From contig CAYNYK010000050.1 of the NCBI GenBank assembly GCA_964401335.1, forward strand, positions 1 to 35,231: a stretch of DNA of 35,231 nucleotides, in the 5' to 3' direction. The stretch is from JAAYCU01 sp964401335 (GTDB taxonomy: Bacteria > Planctomycetota > Phycisphaerae > UBA1845 > PWPN01). Below the pieces are notes generated by a model. It worked only from the letters and a program-made list of their open reading frames with translations. It was not told the DNA's origin and made no database searches. The translations under genes and the position numbers were made by a program. Of the stretch, positions 8,308 through 15,926 are shown piece after piece (within the stretch, counting starts at the first letter, position 1; each line of letters opens with the position of its first letter).

Positions 8308-9252
8308 TTATGGCTGTTGGCTCACCGGAGTATCCGCGGCCTGGCTCCATTCGCTAAAGGATCCGTCGTAGAGACGCACGTCGTAGCCGAGATATTTGAG
8401 CACGAAATAGGAGAGCGAGCCCTGCCCGCCGGTGCGGCAGTAGGTGACGGCCTGATCGACGGGTTTCAGGTTGGCCGGGGCATAGAGGGCGCGGAGCTGA
8501 TCGGCGGGACGCAGGATCGGCTGATTCGTATCGAGCAGCGTGTCGTTGGAGAAGACATTGACCGCGCCGGGAATGTGGCCGCCGCGGGTAATACCCTCGC
8601 CGGGGTCGGTGCCGCAATAATTCGCGGGTGACCGGGCATCGATGATGGCGGCATGTACGTCCACCCCATCCATTTTCGCCTGTACCAGGTCGCGGACCTG
8701 TTGAAGGTGGATGATCACCTCGGGGCGAGCACGGGGCACGAAATCGGAAGCCGGCACAGTGGGCGGGCACGTTGACAGAGGGCGACCCTGGGTTTTCCAG
8801 GTGGTTAATTGACCGTCCAACAGCGCGGTTTGATCGCCCATGCCGAGGTAGTCCAGGGTGACATACGCCCGGGCGGCCGAAACGCCCAGTTCCTCGTCAT
8901 AGACGACGACGCGACTGTCGTTATGGATACCCAGTCGCCGTACCAGTTGAACCAGATCGGCCAGCGGGGGTAGTTCGTTTTCAACGCCGTCGCGGGGTTG
9001 GGCCAGATCCGACCAAGCCACGAAACGAGCACCTTGAATATGTCCCTGATCGTACCCTTGACGGTTTTTAGCCACGTGGAGAATGACCAGATTCGGATCG
9101 TTCAAATGGGCGGCCAGCCAATCCGTGGAAACCAACATGGAGGTCCGAACCGATGGCGTCCGTTCCATGGCGGTTCGTTCGACGGAGGGTGTGGCCGAAC
9201 AGCCGGTCATAGTGCCGGCAAGGATAACGGTAATGAGTATGTTTCTCAGCAT
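8308..9252 (-). CDS. Two-domain rhodanese (thiosulfate/mercaptopyruvate sulfurtransferase-like) lipoprotein
   Basis: The 314-residue protein transfers sulfane sulfur from a donor such as thiosulfate to an acceptor. The N-terminus (MLRNILITVILAG, then MTGC at 15-18) is a lipoprotein signal with Cys18, placing the enzyme outside the cytoplasm, which is less common for this family. The first rhodanese domain (about 38-160) has VVVYDEELGVSAARAY and no catalytic Cys, as is normal for the structural half. The second (about 178-310) has the active loop CRTGGQG with Cys272. GGGAG precedes the ATG at 9252; the frame is open further up, but without a signal. It is divergent from the S41 peptidase. The physiological donor is unknown; a selenium- or cyanide-related role is possible but unsupported. 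Confidence 0.88.
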   Translation of the reverse strand: MLRNILITVILAGTMTGCSATPSVERTAMERTPSVRTSMLVSTDWLAAHLNDPNLVILHVAKNRQGYDQGHIQGARFVAWSDLAQPRDGVENELPPLADLVQLVRRLGIHNDSRVVVYDEELGVSAARAYVTLDYLGMGDQTALLDGQLTTWKTQGRPLSTCPPTVPASDFVPRARPEVIIHLQQVRDLVQAKMDGVDVHAAIIDARSPANYCGTDPGEGITRGGHIPGAVNVFSNDTLLDTNQPILRPADQLRALYAPANLKPVDQAVTYCRTGGQGSLSYFVLKYLGYDVRLYDGSFSEWSQAADTPVSQQP

Positions 9253-9399
9253 CGCGGTTCTCCCTGAGTGTTGACTGCGAATTACCCTCGGTTTGTTTCT
9301 TAGCCGTTTCTGTCTGTCATTGTAGTCCGTTAAAATCGTTTCGCCATCCAGAAAATGATTGCATTTTTTATGTCTTGGCCGGATGATACGCACTGGCCG

Positions 9400-9427
9400 C
9401 ATGGGCCCCGCGCGGGGCCGGACCATG
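9400..9427 (+). repeat. Strong palindrome in the leader of the S41 peptidase gene
   Basis: A perfect 16-base palindrome (9404-9419, GGCCCCG-CG-CGGGGCC) sits 34 bases before the ATG at 9454. The arms extend: CATGG (9400-9404) can pair with CCATG (9423-9427) across a four-base bulge. In RNA this gives a very stable hairpin just upstream of the GAGGAG ribosome site; in DNA it could be a regulator site. The rest of the 200-base divergent region shows no clear promoter. Confidence 0.5.
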
Positions 9428-9453
9428 TCATAAATGGATTGAGGAGAACAATC

Positions 9454-10638
9454 ATGTCTCGACAACATGTGGCGATGGTAGCTGTGTCTTTGCTGGCGAT
9501 GATTTTAATGGGGCAGGGATGTCCTCCGCCCGATGATGGTGGAGACGACGGCCAGACCACGACGGGCGCGCAAGCATTGTTCGATCAGGTCTGGGACGAT
9601 TTCGACGGGAATTACTCGTACTTCACCTACAAGGGCATCGACTGGGACCAGCTCAAAACGACCTATCGACCGAACTTCGCGGGGAATCTGAGCGCAGATG
9701 AGTTTGTCGATCAGCTTCTTGTGATGCTGAGCGAGTTGAGCGACTGGCACGTGGCCGTCCAGCGCGCCGATGGAACCTGGGAAGGAACCGAGACGGAAGA
9801 GGTGCAAATCAATTACACCAGTACACCGCGCAACCGCTACACCCTCGAGGGCTATCAGACCCTCGGCGATAACGTCATCTGGCACGCCTGGTTCGAGAAC
9901 AATATCGCCTATCTTCGCGTGGACACGTTGGAAACGGGGGCATGGAATGATATTACGGAAGACGATATTGATAACATTTTTCAGACCTATGCGGATGCGG
10001 CGGGCATGATCATCGATATCCGCCCCAACAGCGGGGGTAACGAGAACAACGCGACGATGATCATGTCGCGACTGGTCGATGCGGCCGTGACCTATGGTTA
10101 CGTGGAGACGCGCAACGGTCCCGGCCATGACGACTTTGACGATATGGTGGAAAAGATTCTGACCCCGAGCACGGGCACACGTTTCAACGGGCCGATCGTC
10201 GGGCTGATCGGCCAGCGGTGCATGAGTTCGGCGGAGTGGTTTACCCTGATGCTACGGGCGGCCGGCGCGAAGTTGGTCGGCGACACGACCCGTGGGGCAT
10301 CCGGTAACCCCCAGGAGTTCGGCCCCCTGTCGAATGGAGTCAAGTACATGATCTCCACCTGGATCGCCTATGCGGCCGATGAAACCGGCGCAGTGGGACA
10401 GGGGATCGAGGACAACGGCATTGCTCCCGATGTGGCCATTGATCCGGGAGAAAGCTTTGATGACGAGCACGATTACGTCGTCGAGGAGGCGATCACCCAA
10501 TTGCAGGCCATGATCGACGGGACCGATGACGATGAACCGTCGGAGGATGACGATTGTTTGCCCAATTGTCTGGCCGATTGCGACGAGGATGACGAATTCT
10601 GCCAGGATCTATGTGTCGATATCTGCGAGGATTTCTAG
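9454..10638 (+). CDS. S41-family peptidase lipoprotein with acidic cysteine-rich tail
   Basis: The 394-residue protein resembles the tricorn/C-terminal-processing S41 peptidases. A signal peptide ends at GQGC near residue 23, a loose lipobox of the kind often seen in planctomycetes. The core has an N-terminal helical region with LFDQVWDDFDGNYSYF, the sheet motif IIDIRPNSGGNENN, and the expected nucleophile region CMSSAEWF, followed by GDTTRGASGNP. The general-base Lys is not obvious, so activity is likely but not assured. There is no PDZ domain. The last 40 residues are dominated by Asp and Glu and hold six Cys spaced C-x3-C-x3-C-x6-C-x3-C-x3-C. GAGGAG precedes the ATG at 9454. The neighbours give no substrate clue. 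Confidence 0.82.
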   Translation: MSRQHVAMVAVSLLAMILMGQGCPPPDDGGDDGQTTTGAQALFDQVWDDFDGNYSYFTYKGIDWDQLKTTYRPNFAGNLSADEFVDQLLVMLSELSDWHVAVQRADGTWEGTETEEVQINYTSTPRNRYTLEGYQTLGDNVIWHAWFENNIAYLRVDTLETGAWNDITEDDIDNIFQTYADAAGMIIDIRPNSGGNENNATMIMSRLVDAAVTYGYVETRNGPGHDDFDDMVEKILTPSTGTRFNGPIVGLIGQRCMSSAEWFTLMLRAAGAKLVGDTTRGASGNPQEFGPLSNGVKYMISTWIAYAADETGAVGQGIEDNGIAPDVAIDPGESFDDEHDYVVEEAITQLQAMIDGTDDDEPSEDDDCLPNCLADCDEDDEFCQDLCVDICEDF

Positions 10639-10682
10639 CAACCGCCATTGTTTCCGCGACCAACCGGTTTCGTGGCGGGTTG
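10639..10682 (+). terminator. Hairpin directly after the S41 peptidase gene
   Basis: CAACC-GCCA (10639-10647) pairs with TGGC-G-GGTTG (10673-10682), nine pairs with one bulged G and a 25-base loop. It starts at the base after the stop codon, where a 3' end would be expected, but no T-run follows, so intrinsic termination is doubtful; it may be a 3' stabilising stem. Confidence 0.3.
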
Positions 10683-10690
10683 CGGGTAGT

Positions 10691-10719
10691 CTTAGCGCAA
10701 TCTTAACATAAACTTCATG
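10691..10719 (+). promoter_or_regulatory. Pho box upstream of pstS (three 7-bp direct repeats, 11-bp period)
   Basis: CTTAGCG, CTTAACA and CTTCATG start at 10691, 10702 and 10713, each separated by four AT-rich bases (CAAT, TAAA). A 7+4 tandem arrangement on one face of the helix is the known form of PhoB/PhoP operators, though the bases differ from the enteric CTGTCAT consensus. The same arrangement with near-identical bases precedes the porin gene. The box lies 140 bases ahead of pstS; I see no convincing -10 just downstream. Confidence 0.7.
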
Positions 10720-10858
10720 CGCCAGTAACAGGCCGCACACAAAATCGTATTGCCTGAAAGATTTGTGACAGTGCTGAAGGTCTGAAGACTTGAGCGCTGG
10801 AGCGTACCCACCTTATCGGCATGGATAGATTTCGTTTGTTTGATCTTGGAAGGAGCAA

Positions 10859-11722
10859 ATGATGACACGTAACCAGGCTTGTCTTGTCGGGTTGGTGATG
10901 ATTGGCGCGGCGGGGCTGCTGGCGGGCTTTGTTTTCGGCGAGGAAAGTCAAGCGACGAAGGAGAAAGCCACGATTCGCGTGGACGGCTCGACCACGGTGG
11001 GGCCGATCGTCAAGGAATTCGCCGCTTACTACATGAAGAACAACCCGAGCGCGAACATCACGGTGAGTGAATCGGGTAGTGGAAACGGGGCGAAAAGCCT
11101 GATCAACGGCATGTGCGAAGTGGCCAGCATGTCGCGATTCATGAAGGACAACGAGTTCAAGGCCGCCGTCGACAAAGGTGTGTATCCGGTGGCCCATGCC
11201 ATCGCCGTTGACGGGATCGCGGTGGTGGTTCATCCGGCCAATCCGGTCAAGGGGCTGAAGACCGAGCAGGTGCGGGACATTTATACGGGCAAGATCACCA
11301 ACTGGAAGCAAGTGGGCGGGCCGGACAAGGCCATTATCGTGATCAGTCGGGATACCAACAGCGGAACCTATGAATGTTTTGAGGAACTGGCCTTACAGAA
11401 ACAGCGAATGGCTCAAAACGTGGAATACGTCGGGAGCAACGGAGCGATGCGCCAGCGCGTCCAGAGCACGCCGACGGCCATCGGCTTTCTGGGTTTGGGT
11501 TTCACCGACCGTACGGTTAAAGCACTGGAAATCAACGATATTGCGCCCACCCGCCAGACGATTGTCTCGGGTCAGTACCCGATCGCCCGGCCGTTATTTT
11601 TATTTACCAACGGTTGTCCGACCATGGGTACCCATTTGCACGCGTTCGTTAATCTGTATTTGACGCGCAAGGGGCAGGAGATCATCGAGGCCATCGGTTT
11701 CGTGCCGGTGACGGATTATTGA
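10859..11722 (+). CDS. pstS: Phosphate ABC transporter substrate-binding protein PstS
   Basis: The 287-residue periplasmic protein captures phosphate and hands it to PstCA. After a signal segment (about 1-27, ending FVFGEE), the phosphate-contact loops are clear: DGSTTVGP near 42-49, SESGSGNGAKSLING near 70-83, ASMSR, and the SRDTNSGTYE loop near 163-172. The size is normal for the short PstS type. Two in-frame ATG codons stand together (10859 and 10862); the GGAAGGAG ribosome site is three bases from the first and six from the second, so the second may be the one used. It leads the pst-phoU operon and is preceded by a Pho box, so phosphate-starvation control is expected. Confidence 0.95.
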   Translation: MMTRNQACLVGLVMIGAAGLLAGFVFGEESQATKEKATIRVDGSTTVGPIVKEFAAYYMKNNPSANITVSESGSGNGAKSLINGMCEVASMSRFMKDNEFKAAVDKGVYPVAHAIAVDGIAVVVHPANPVKGLKTEQVRDIYTGKITNWKQVGGPDKAIIVISRDTNSGTYECFEELALQKQRMAQNVEYVGSNGAMRQRVQSTPTAIGFLGLGFTDRTVKALEINDIAPTRQTIVSGQYPIARPLFLFTNGCPTMGTHLHAFVNLYLTRKGQEIIEAIGFVPVTDY

Positions 11723-11759
11723 TCGGAACGCAACGGGAAACGGGGTTCGGGAGTATGCG

Positions 11760-12932
11760 ATGGAGCCGGCTCAGGCCATGAACGCTCGGCCTTTGATAGG
11801 GCGACGTTATGAGTTGCTGTTCAGCCGGCGGGCCAAACGGCTTAACCGGCTGGCCGCCCTGCTGGGGCATGGCTTGCTCCTGTTGATCACCTTGAGTTCG
11901 GTCCTGTCCGTCCTGTTCATCTTTTATTTCATCATTCGGGACGCGCTTCCGTTTTTCCAATTGCGGGGCTTTCGGGAATTTTTCACGGGGACGCAGTGGT
12001 ATCCCTCGGCCACTCCGGGATCGTTCGGAGCTTTGCCGATCTTCGTAGGCAGTATAGTGGTGACGGCCGGGGCGGTGCTGGTCGCGGTACCTTTCGGGGT
12101 GTGTGCCTCGGTCTGCTTGAGCGATATTCTCCCCTTTTTCATGCGTCAATTGGTTAAGCCGGTCATTGAAATACTGGCGGCGATTCCATCGGTGGCGTTT
12201 GGTTTTTTTGCCCTGGTGGTTTTCGCCCCGCAATTGCAGAACAATGGGGGCGAGCTATTGTCCGTGGCCTCGTGGCTGATCGGGACACCGGTGGCCATCC
12301 TGACGGTGTTTATTTTCAGCGATCTGCTGACGAGCAAGCTGTCGGGAAAAGCGCGGTGGATTGGCCGTGGAGCGTTGATGGTCGTTGGTGGTGCCCTGGC
12401 GTTCTGGGGGTTATGGTTGGCGGGCAGCTTCTTTAAGGGCCTGGAGATTTCCAGTGGAACCAATGCCCTGAACGTTTCGATCATCCTGGGAATCATGGCC
12501 TTGCCCACGGTGATCAGCGTTTCGGAGGATGCTTTGCAGGCCGTCGGCCGCGAACTGCGGGAAGGAGCTTATGCTCTCGGATCGACCCGGGCAGAGACGT
12601 TATTGCGGGTGGTGATGCCGGCGGCCAGCAGCGGAATTTGCGCGGCCGTCATTCTCGGAGTGATGCGGGCCTTCGGCGAAACGATGGTCGTCTGGATGGC
12701 CTCGGGCAATGCGGCCCTTATCCCTCGCCCATGGTACAACCTGTTGCAACCGGTGAGGACGCTGACCGCCACCATCGCCGGCGATATGGGCGAGGCCGAC
12801 CACGTGACCGGCTCGGAACGTTATCACGTTTTGTTCGCGATGGCCTTGATCCTGTTGACCGTGTCATTCGTATTCAGTTGGCTGAGCGAGAGAGTGGTGA
12901 ACCGGGCCGTCCGGATCAGAGGGGGGCGTTGA
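11760..12932 (+). CDS. pstC: Phosphate ABC transporter permease PstC (long form)
   Basis: This 390-residue inner-membrane protein forms the phosphate channel with PstA. A basic cytoplasmic N-terminus (about 1-30) leads into a first membrane helix (LLLLITLSSVLSVLFIFYF). The permease core contains EILAAIPSVAFGFFAL, and the coupling loop with the conserved EGAYALGSTRAETLLRVVMPA contacts PstB. Between these lies an extra segment of about 60 residues (about 165-230) including a further hydrophobic helix, which common 300-320-residue PstC proteins lack. GGGAG stands six bases before the ATG at 11760. It follows pstS by 37 bases and is one base from pstA, so it is clearly part of one operon. Confidence 0.93.
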   Translation: MEPAQAMNARPLIGRRYELLFSRRAKRLNRLAALLGHGLLLLITLSSVLSVLFIFYFIIRDALPFFQLRGFREFFTGTQWYPSATPGSFGALPIFVGSIVVTAGAVLVAVPFGVCASVCLSDILPFFMRQLVKPVIEILAAIPSVAFGFFALVVFAPQLQNNGGELLSVASWLIGTPVAILTVFIFSDLLTSKLSGKARWIGRGALMVVGGALAFWGLWLAGSFFKGLEISSGTNALNVSIILGIMALPTVISVSEDALQAVGRELREGAYALGSTRAETLLRVVMPAASSGICAAVILGVMRAFGETMVVWMASGNAALIPRPWYNLLQPVRTLTATIAGDMGEADHVTGSERYHVLFAMALILLTVSFVFSWLSERVVNRAVRIRGGR

Positions 12933-12933
12933 C

Positions 12934-14277
12934 ATGCAACTGACCTCCCGTAAGTTGCTGGATCGCTCATTCACCGGCCTGAGTGTTTTTTCCATCGTGT
13001 TGGTGGCCGCCGCGCTGGTGATTATACTGGCCCCCATCGTGTATCGCGGGGTTGGCGCGGTTATTTTCCGCGGCACCGTCGAGCATCGCCGGGTGCAATT
13101 GGATTTGTTCGGGCATGGCCATAGCGAGGAGGTCTCCGCGGAATACGCAGCGGCCGTTGAAGCCCGCCGTCCGGTGTACGATCTGGTGGCGAAGTTTGAG
13201 CAGGAACTGGCCGACGACTTGGCCGCCCGGCGGAAATATGCTGACGGACTGGAGGAGGTGAAGGCCGGCCTGCGCGACTTGCTCGGTCCGTTTCCGGGCG
13301 AAACTCCCGTCCTGCCCCGCGAGCGTTACGGCCAGACCCGCTGGGATCGCGCTCAGGTCAAGCTTCAGCGGGTGCTCTATACGGAAACCTACGACTATTC
13401 CGATCCCACGCGGATGGGTCAAAAGGTGTTGACCCCCCGGGCGAAGGAATTCGCGGGCACTTCGCTCGAGCCGTTGTTTACACTGTTGTCGGCCAATCTG
13501 GAACAGATGCTGCGTCCGCGACGTACCTTCTATTGGCGGTTTTTCACGAACACGGCCACGGCGGACTATTTCTTCGGGGGTATCTGGCCGGACATTCTCG
13601 GTACGTTTTATCTGACCTTCTGGACGATTCTTTTCGCGGTGCCGATGGGGATCATCTCGGCCATCTATCTGGTGGAGTATGCGCGCGAGGGCAACCGAGT
13701 CGTCAGCCTGGTGCGCACGTGCATCAATACCCTGGCCGGCGTGCCCAGCATTGTTTTCGGCCTGTTCGGCCTGGCGTTTTTCATCAATACGCTGCACGTA
13801 TCAGAAGGCCGCAGCGTGCTGGCCGGGGCATTGACACTGGCTTTGTTGATCCTGCCGCTGGTGATCCGCTCGGCCGAGGAGGCGATCCGGGCGGTCCCGC
13901 ATACGTATAAGGAGGCCTCGCTCAGTCTGGGTGCGGGCCAATGGCGGACGATCGTTCGGGTGATATTACCGGCGGCCTTACCGGGCGTGTTGACCGGCGT
14001 GGTGATCAGCATGGGGCGGGCGGCCGGCGAGACGGCCCCGATCATTTTCACCGCCGCGGTCAGCATGGCCCGGCCCCTGGGGATCTGGACAGGGTTGTCC
14101 GAACCCACGCATGCCCTGCCCTGGAGCGTGTATACCCTGTGTACCGAACATCAAGCGGTTGACGAAATCCGCCATGTTCAATACGGAATGGTGTTTACTC
14201 TGGTGTTGCTGGTTCTGCTGTTGAATTCGACGGCGATTATTTTACGGGCGCGGATATCCAGGAAATTGCGAGGGTGA
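12934..14277 (+). CDS. pstA: Phosphate ABC transporter permease PstA with large extracytoplasmic insert
   Basis: The 447-residue partner permease of PstC. The first membrane helix lies at about 16-38 and the permease core at about 215-440, with LAGVPSIVFGLFGLAFF and the EASLSLGAGQWRTIVRVILPAA-type coupling loop. Between helix 1 and the core are about 165 charged, mostly helical residues (about 45-210), with many Glu, Lys and Arg, which by membrane topology should face the periplasm. Ordinary PstA proteins are about 280-300 residues, so nearly all the extra length is this insert. It begins one base after the pstC stop. The permease call is firm; the role of the insert is unknown, possibly docking of PstS or a sensor. 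Confidence 0.92.
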   Translation: MQLTSRKLLDRSFTGLSVFSIVLVAAALVIILAPIVYRGVGAVIFRGTVEHRRVQLDLFGHGHSEEVSAEYAAAVEARRPVYDLVAKFEQELADDLAARRKYADGLEEVKAGLRDLLGPFPGETPVLPRERYGQTRWDRAQVKLQRVLYTETYDYSDPTRMGQKVLTPRAKEFAGTSLEPLFTLLSANLEQMLRPRRTFYWRFFTNTATADYFFGGIWPDILGTFYLTFWTILFAVPMGIISAIYLVEYAREGNRVVSLVRTCINTLAGVPSIVFGLFGLAFFINTLHVSEGRSVLAGALTLALLILPLVIRSAEEAIRAVPHTYKEASLSLGAGQWRTIVRVILPAALPGVLTGVVISMGRAAGETAPIIFTAAVSMARPLGIWTGLSEPTHALPWSVYTLCTEHQAVDEIRHVQYGMVFTLVLLVLLLNSTAIILRARISRKLRG

Positions 14278-14279
14278 AA

Positions 14280-15107
14280 ATGACGGTGATGACCGGGAAT
14301 TTTACCATCCAGCAGCGCAAGCCGACCGATCCGCCGCCTTCCACGACGGCGTGGAAAGCCCACGTTCGGGCGGTGGTTTTATCCGTTTTTTATCATTGTA
14401 ACGTGGCGGTCAAAAAGGTGACGCTGGATATTCCCGTTGGCCAGGTGACGGCCATCATCGGACCGAGCGGGTGCGGTAAAAGCACGTTGTTGCGGGCGAT
14501 CAACCGGATGAACGACCTGATCCCCGGCTGTCACACGACGGGCCTGCTGGCCTTGGATGGCGTGGATATCTATGGTCCGCAAATCGACGTGACCGCTCTG
14601 CGGCGAAAGGTGGGCATGGTTTTCCAGAAGCCGAACCCGTTTCCAAAAACGGTGTTCGACAACGTGGCTTACGGGCCGCGGATTCACGGGGTGCGTCGTC
14701 GATATCAACTGGCCGAGATCGTCGAGCGGAGTTGCCGACAGGCGGCCTTGTGGGAGGAGGTCAAGGACCGGTTGCACGAAAACGCTCTGGGCTTATCGGG
14801 CGGGCAGCAGCAGCGCTTGTGCATCGCCCGGGCCTTGGCCGTCGAGCCGGAATTGTTATTGATGGACGAGCCGACCAGCGCTTTGGATCCCATCGCCACG
14901 GACCGCATCGAAAGCCTGATCGCCGAGCTACGCGGGCGCTACACCATCGCGATTGTGACCCACAACATGCAGCAGGCCGCCCGGGTCTCCAATCTGACCG
15001 CCTTCATGTATATGGGCGAGATGATCGAGGCGGCGCCGACCGATCGCCTTTTCACTAATCCGCAGCATCAATTGACTCAGGAGTATATTACGGGACGATT
15101 TGGATAA
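14280..15107 (+). CDS. pstB: Phosphate ABC transporter ATP-binding protein PstB
   Basis: The 275-residue ATPase drives phosphate import. It has a Walker A GPSGCGKST, a Q-loop in VGMVFQKPNPFP (typical of PstB), the signature LSGGQQQR, the Walker B LLLMDEPTSALD and the switch His in IVTHNMQQAARVS. The end EYITGRFG is also PstB-like. I take the ATG at 14280, five bases after GAGGG; the frame also holds a GTG at 14274 that would overlap the pstA stop. The first 30 residues are polar and longer than usual. phoU begins six bases after its stop. Confidence 0.95.
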   Translation: MTVMTGNFTIQQRKPTDPPPSTTAWKAHVRAVVLSVFYHCNVAVKKVTLDIPVGQVTAIIGPSGCGKSTLLRAINRMNDLIPGCHTTGLLALDGVDIYGPQIDVTALRRKVGMVFQKPNPFPKTVFDNVAYGPRIHGVRRRYQLAEIVERSCRQAALWEEVKDRLHENALGLSGGQQQRLCIARALAVEPELLLMDEPTSALDPIATDRIESLIAELRGRYTIAIVTHNMQQAARVSNLTAFMYMGEMIEAAPTDRLFTNPQHQLTQEYITGRFG

Positions 15108-15112
15108 CGCTT

Positions 15113-15772
15113 ATGTCCACACAATTTTTGCACATGCTGGATGTTCTGAAACGCCGTTCGCTACGGATGGCCAGCGCGGTGGAGGATGTATTGTCCGAAG
15201 CCTTCGAGGCCTTTGCCCGCGTGGACCACGGTCTGGCCCGGCGGGTGATCGATCGCGACGAGGACATTGACCGGGAGGAAGTAGAGGTCGAGGCGGAGGT
15301 GATCCGGCTGATCACCCTGTTTCAGCCGATGGGTTCGGATATCCGCTTTTTATGTACGGTGCTGAAGGTCAATAACGATCTGGAGCGTATCGCCGATTGC
15401 GCGGTGAACATCGCCGAGCGGGTGATGCACCTGGATCCCGCGCTGGTTGCCGAGACCGATGAGGATATCCGCAACATCTGTCCGGTGATCCAGCGGATGC
15501 TTCGGCGGGTCGTCCAGGCTTATGCAATGAGCGACGTGGAGGCGGCTAGGGAGGTACGCGGGGAGGACGAGATCGTCGACGCCTTTTATGGCGATTTCAT
15601 TCGCAAAATGGTGAATCAAGCGGCCGAGGCTCCGGAACAAATGGCCACCCATCTGGACATCCTTTCGGTGGCCAAAAATCTTGAGCGCATTGCCGATCAC
15701 GTCACAAATATTGCCGAGGATGTAATTTTTTTATCCACAGGCCAGATTATACGCCATCGAAAGATGGATTAA
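15113..15772 (+). CDS. phoU: Phosphate signalling protein PhoU
   Basis: The 219-residue protein folds as two three-helix bundles, each with a metal-binding acidic motif, and links the Pst transporter to the phosphate sensor kinase, keeping the Pho response off when phosphate is plentiful. Both repeats are visible, with DIRFLCTVLKVNNDLERIADCAVNIAERV in the first (too long to be chance) mirrored by a second helix ending NLERIADHVTNIAEDVIF. The size is normal. It is the last gene of the pst operon. No phoR/phoB pair is present in the window, so the kinase and regulator are encoded elsewhere. Confidence 0.94.
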   Translation: MSTQFLHMLDVLKRRSLRMASAVEDVLSEAFEAFARVDHGLARRVIDRDEDIDREEVEVEAEVIRLITLFQPMGSDIRFLCTVLKVNNDLERIADCAVNIAERVMHLDPALVAETDEDIRNICPVIQRMLRRVVQAYAMSDVEAAREVRGEDEIVDAFYGDFIRKMVNQAAEAPEQMATHLDILSVAKNLERIADHVTNIAEDVIFLSTGQIIRHRKMD

Positions 15773-15848
15773 AGATGTCCAAACACGCTCTCAAGGTCTC
15801 TTTGATTTGTCGACAGCGATTGCAATTTTAACACAATACAAAAACAGG

Positions 15849-15894
15849 CTTAACACATTCTTAACCCTGGGCTAACAAATTACTCTCATTAATA
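15849..15894 (+). promoter_or_regulatory. Pho box and -10 region upstream of the porin gene
   Basis: CTTAACA, CTTAACC and GCTAACA start at 15849, 15860 and 15871, with four-base spacers CATT and CTGG: the same 11-bp period and nearly the same heptamer as the box before pstS. A further TTTAACA at 15827 is in phase two turns upstream. About ten bases after the last repeat, AT-rich ATTAATAAT (15888-15896) could be the -10, as in PhoB-activated promoters that lack a -35. The ATG follows at 15927. Confidence 0.72.
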
Positions 15895-15926
15895 ATTCCT
15901 TAGCCGTTGATTAATGGAGATGCGGC

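Noticed and set aside
8126..8350. An N-terminal extension of 75 residues on the HtrA protease
   Set aside because: The frame is open, but the signal peptide and ribosome site both point to the start at 8125.
12967..13797. A 276-residue open frame on the minus strand inside pstA
   Set aside because: It is antisense to conserved permease sequence; long spurious frames are common in this GC-rich DNA.
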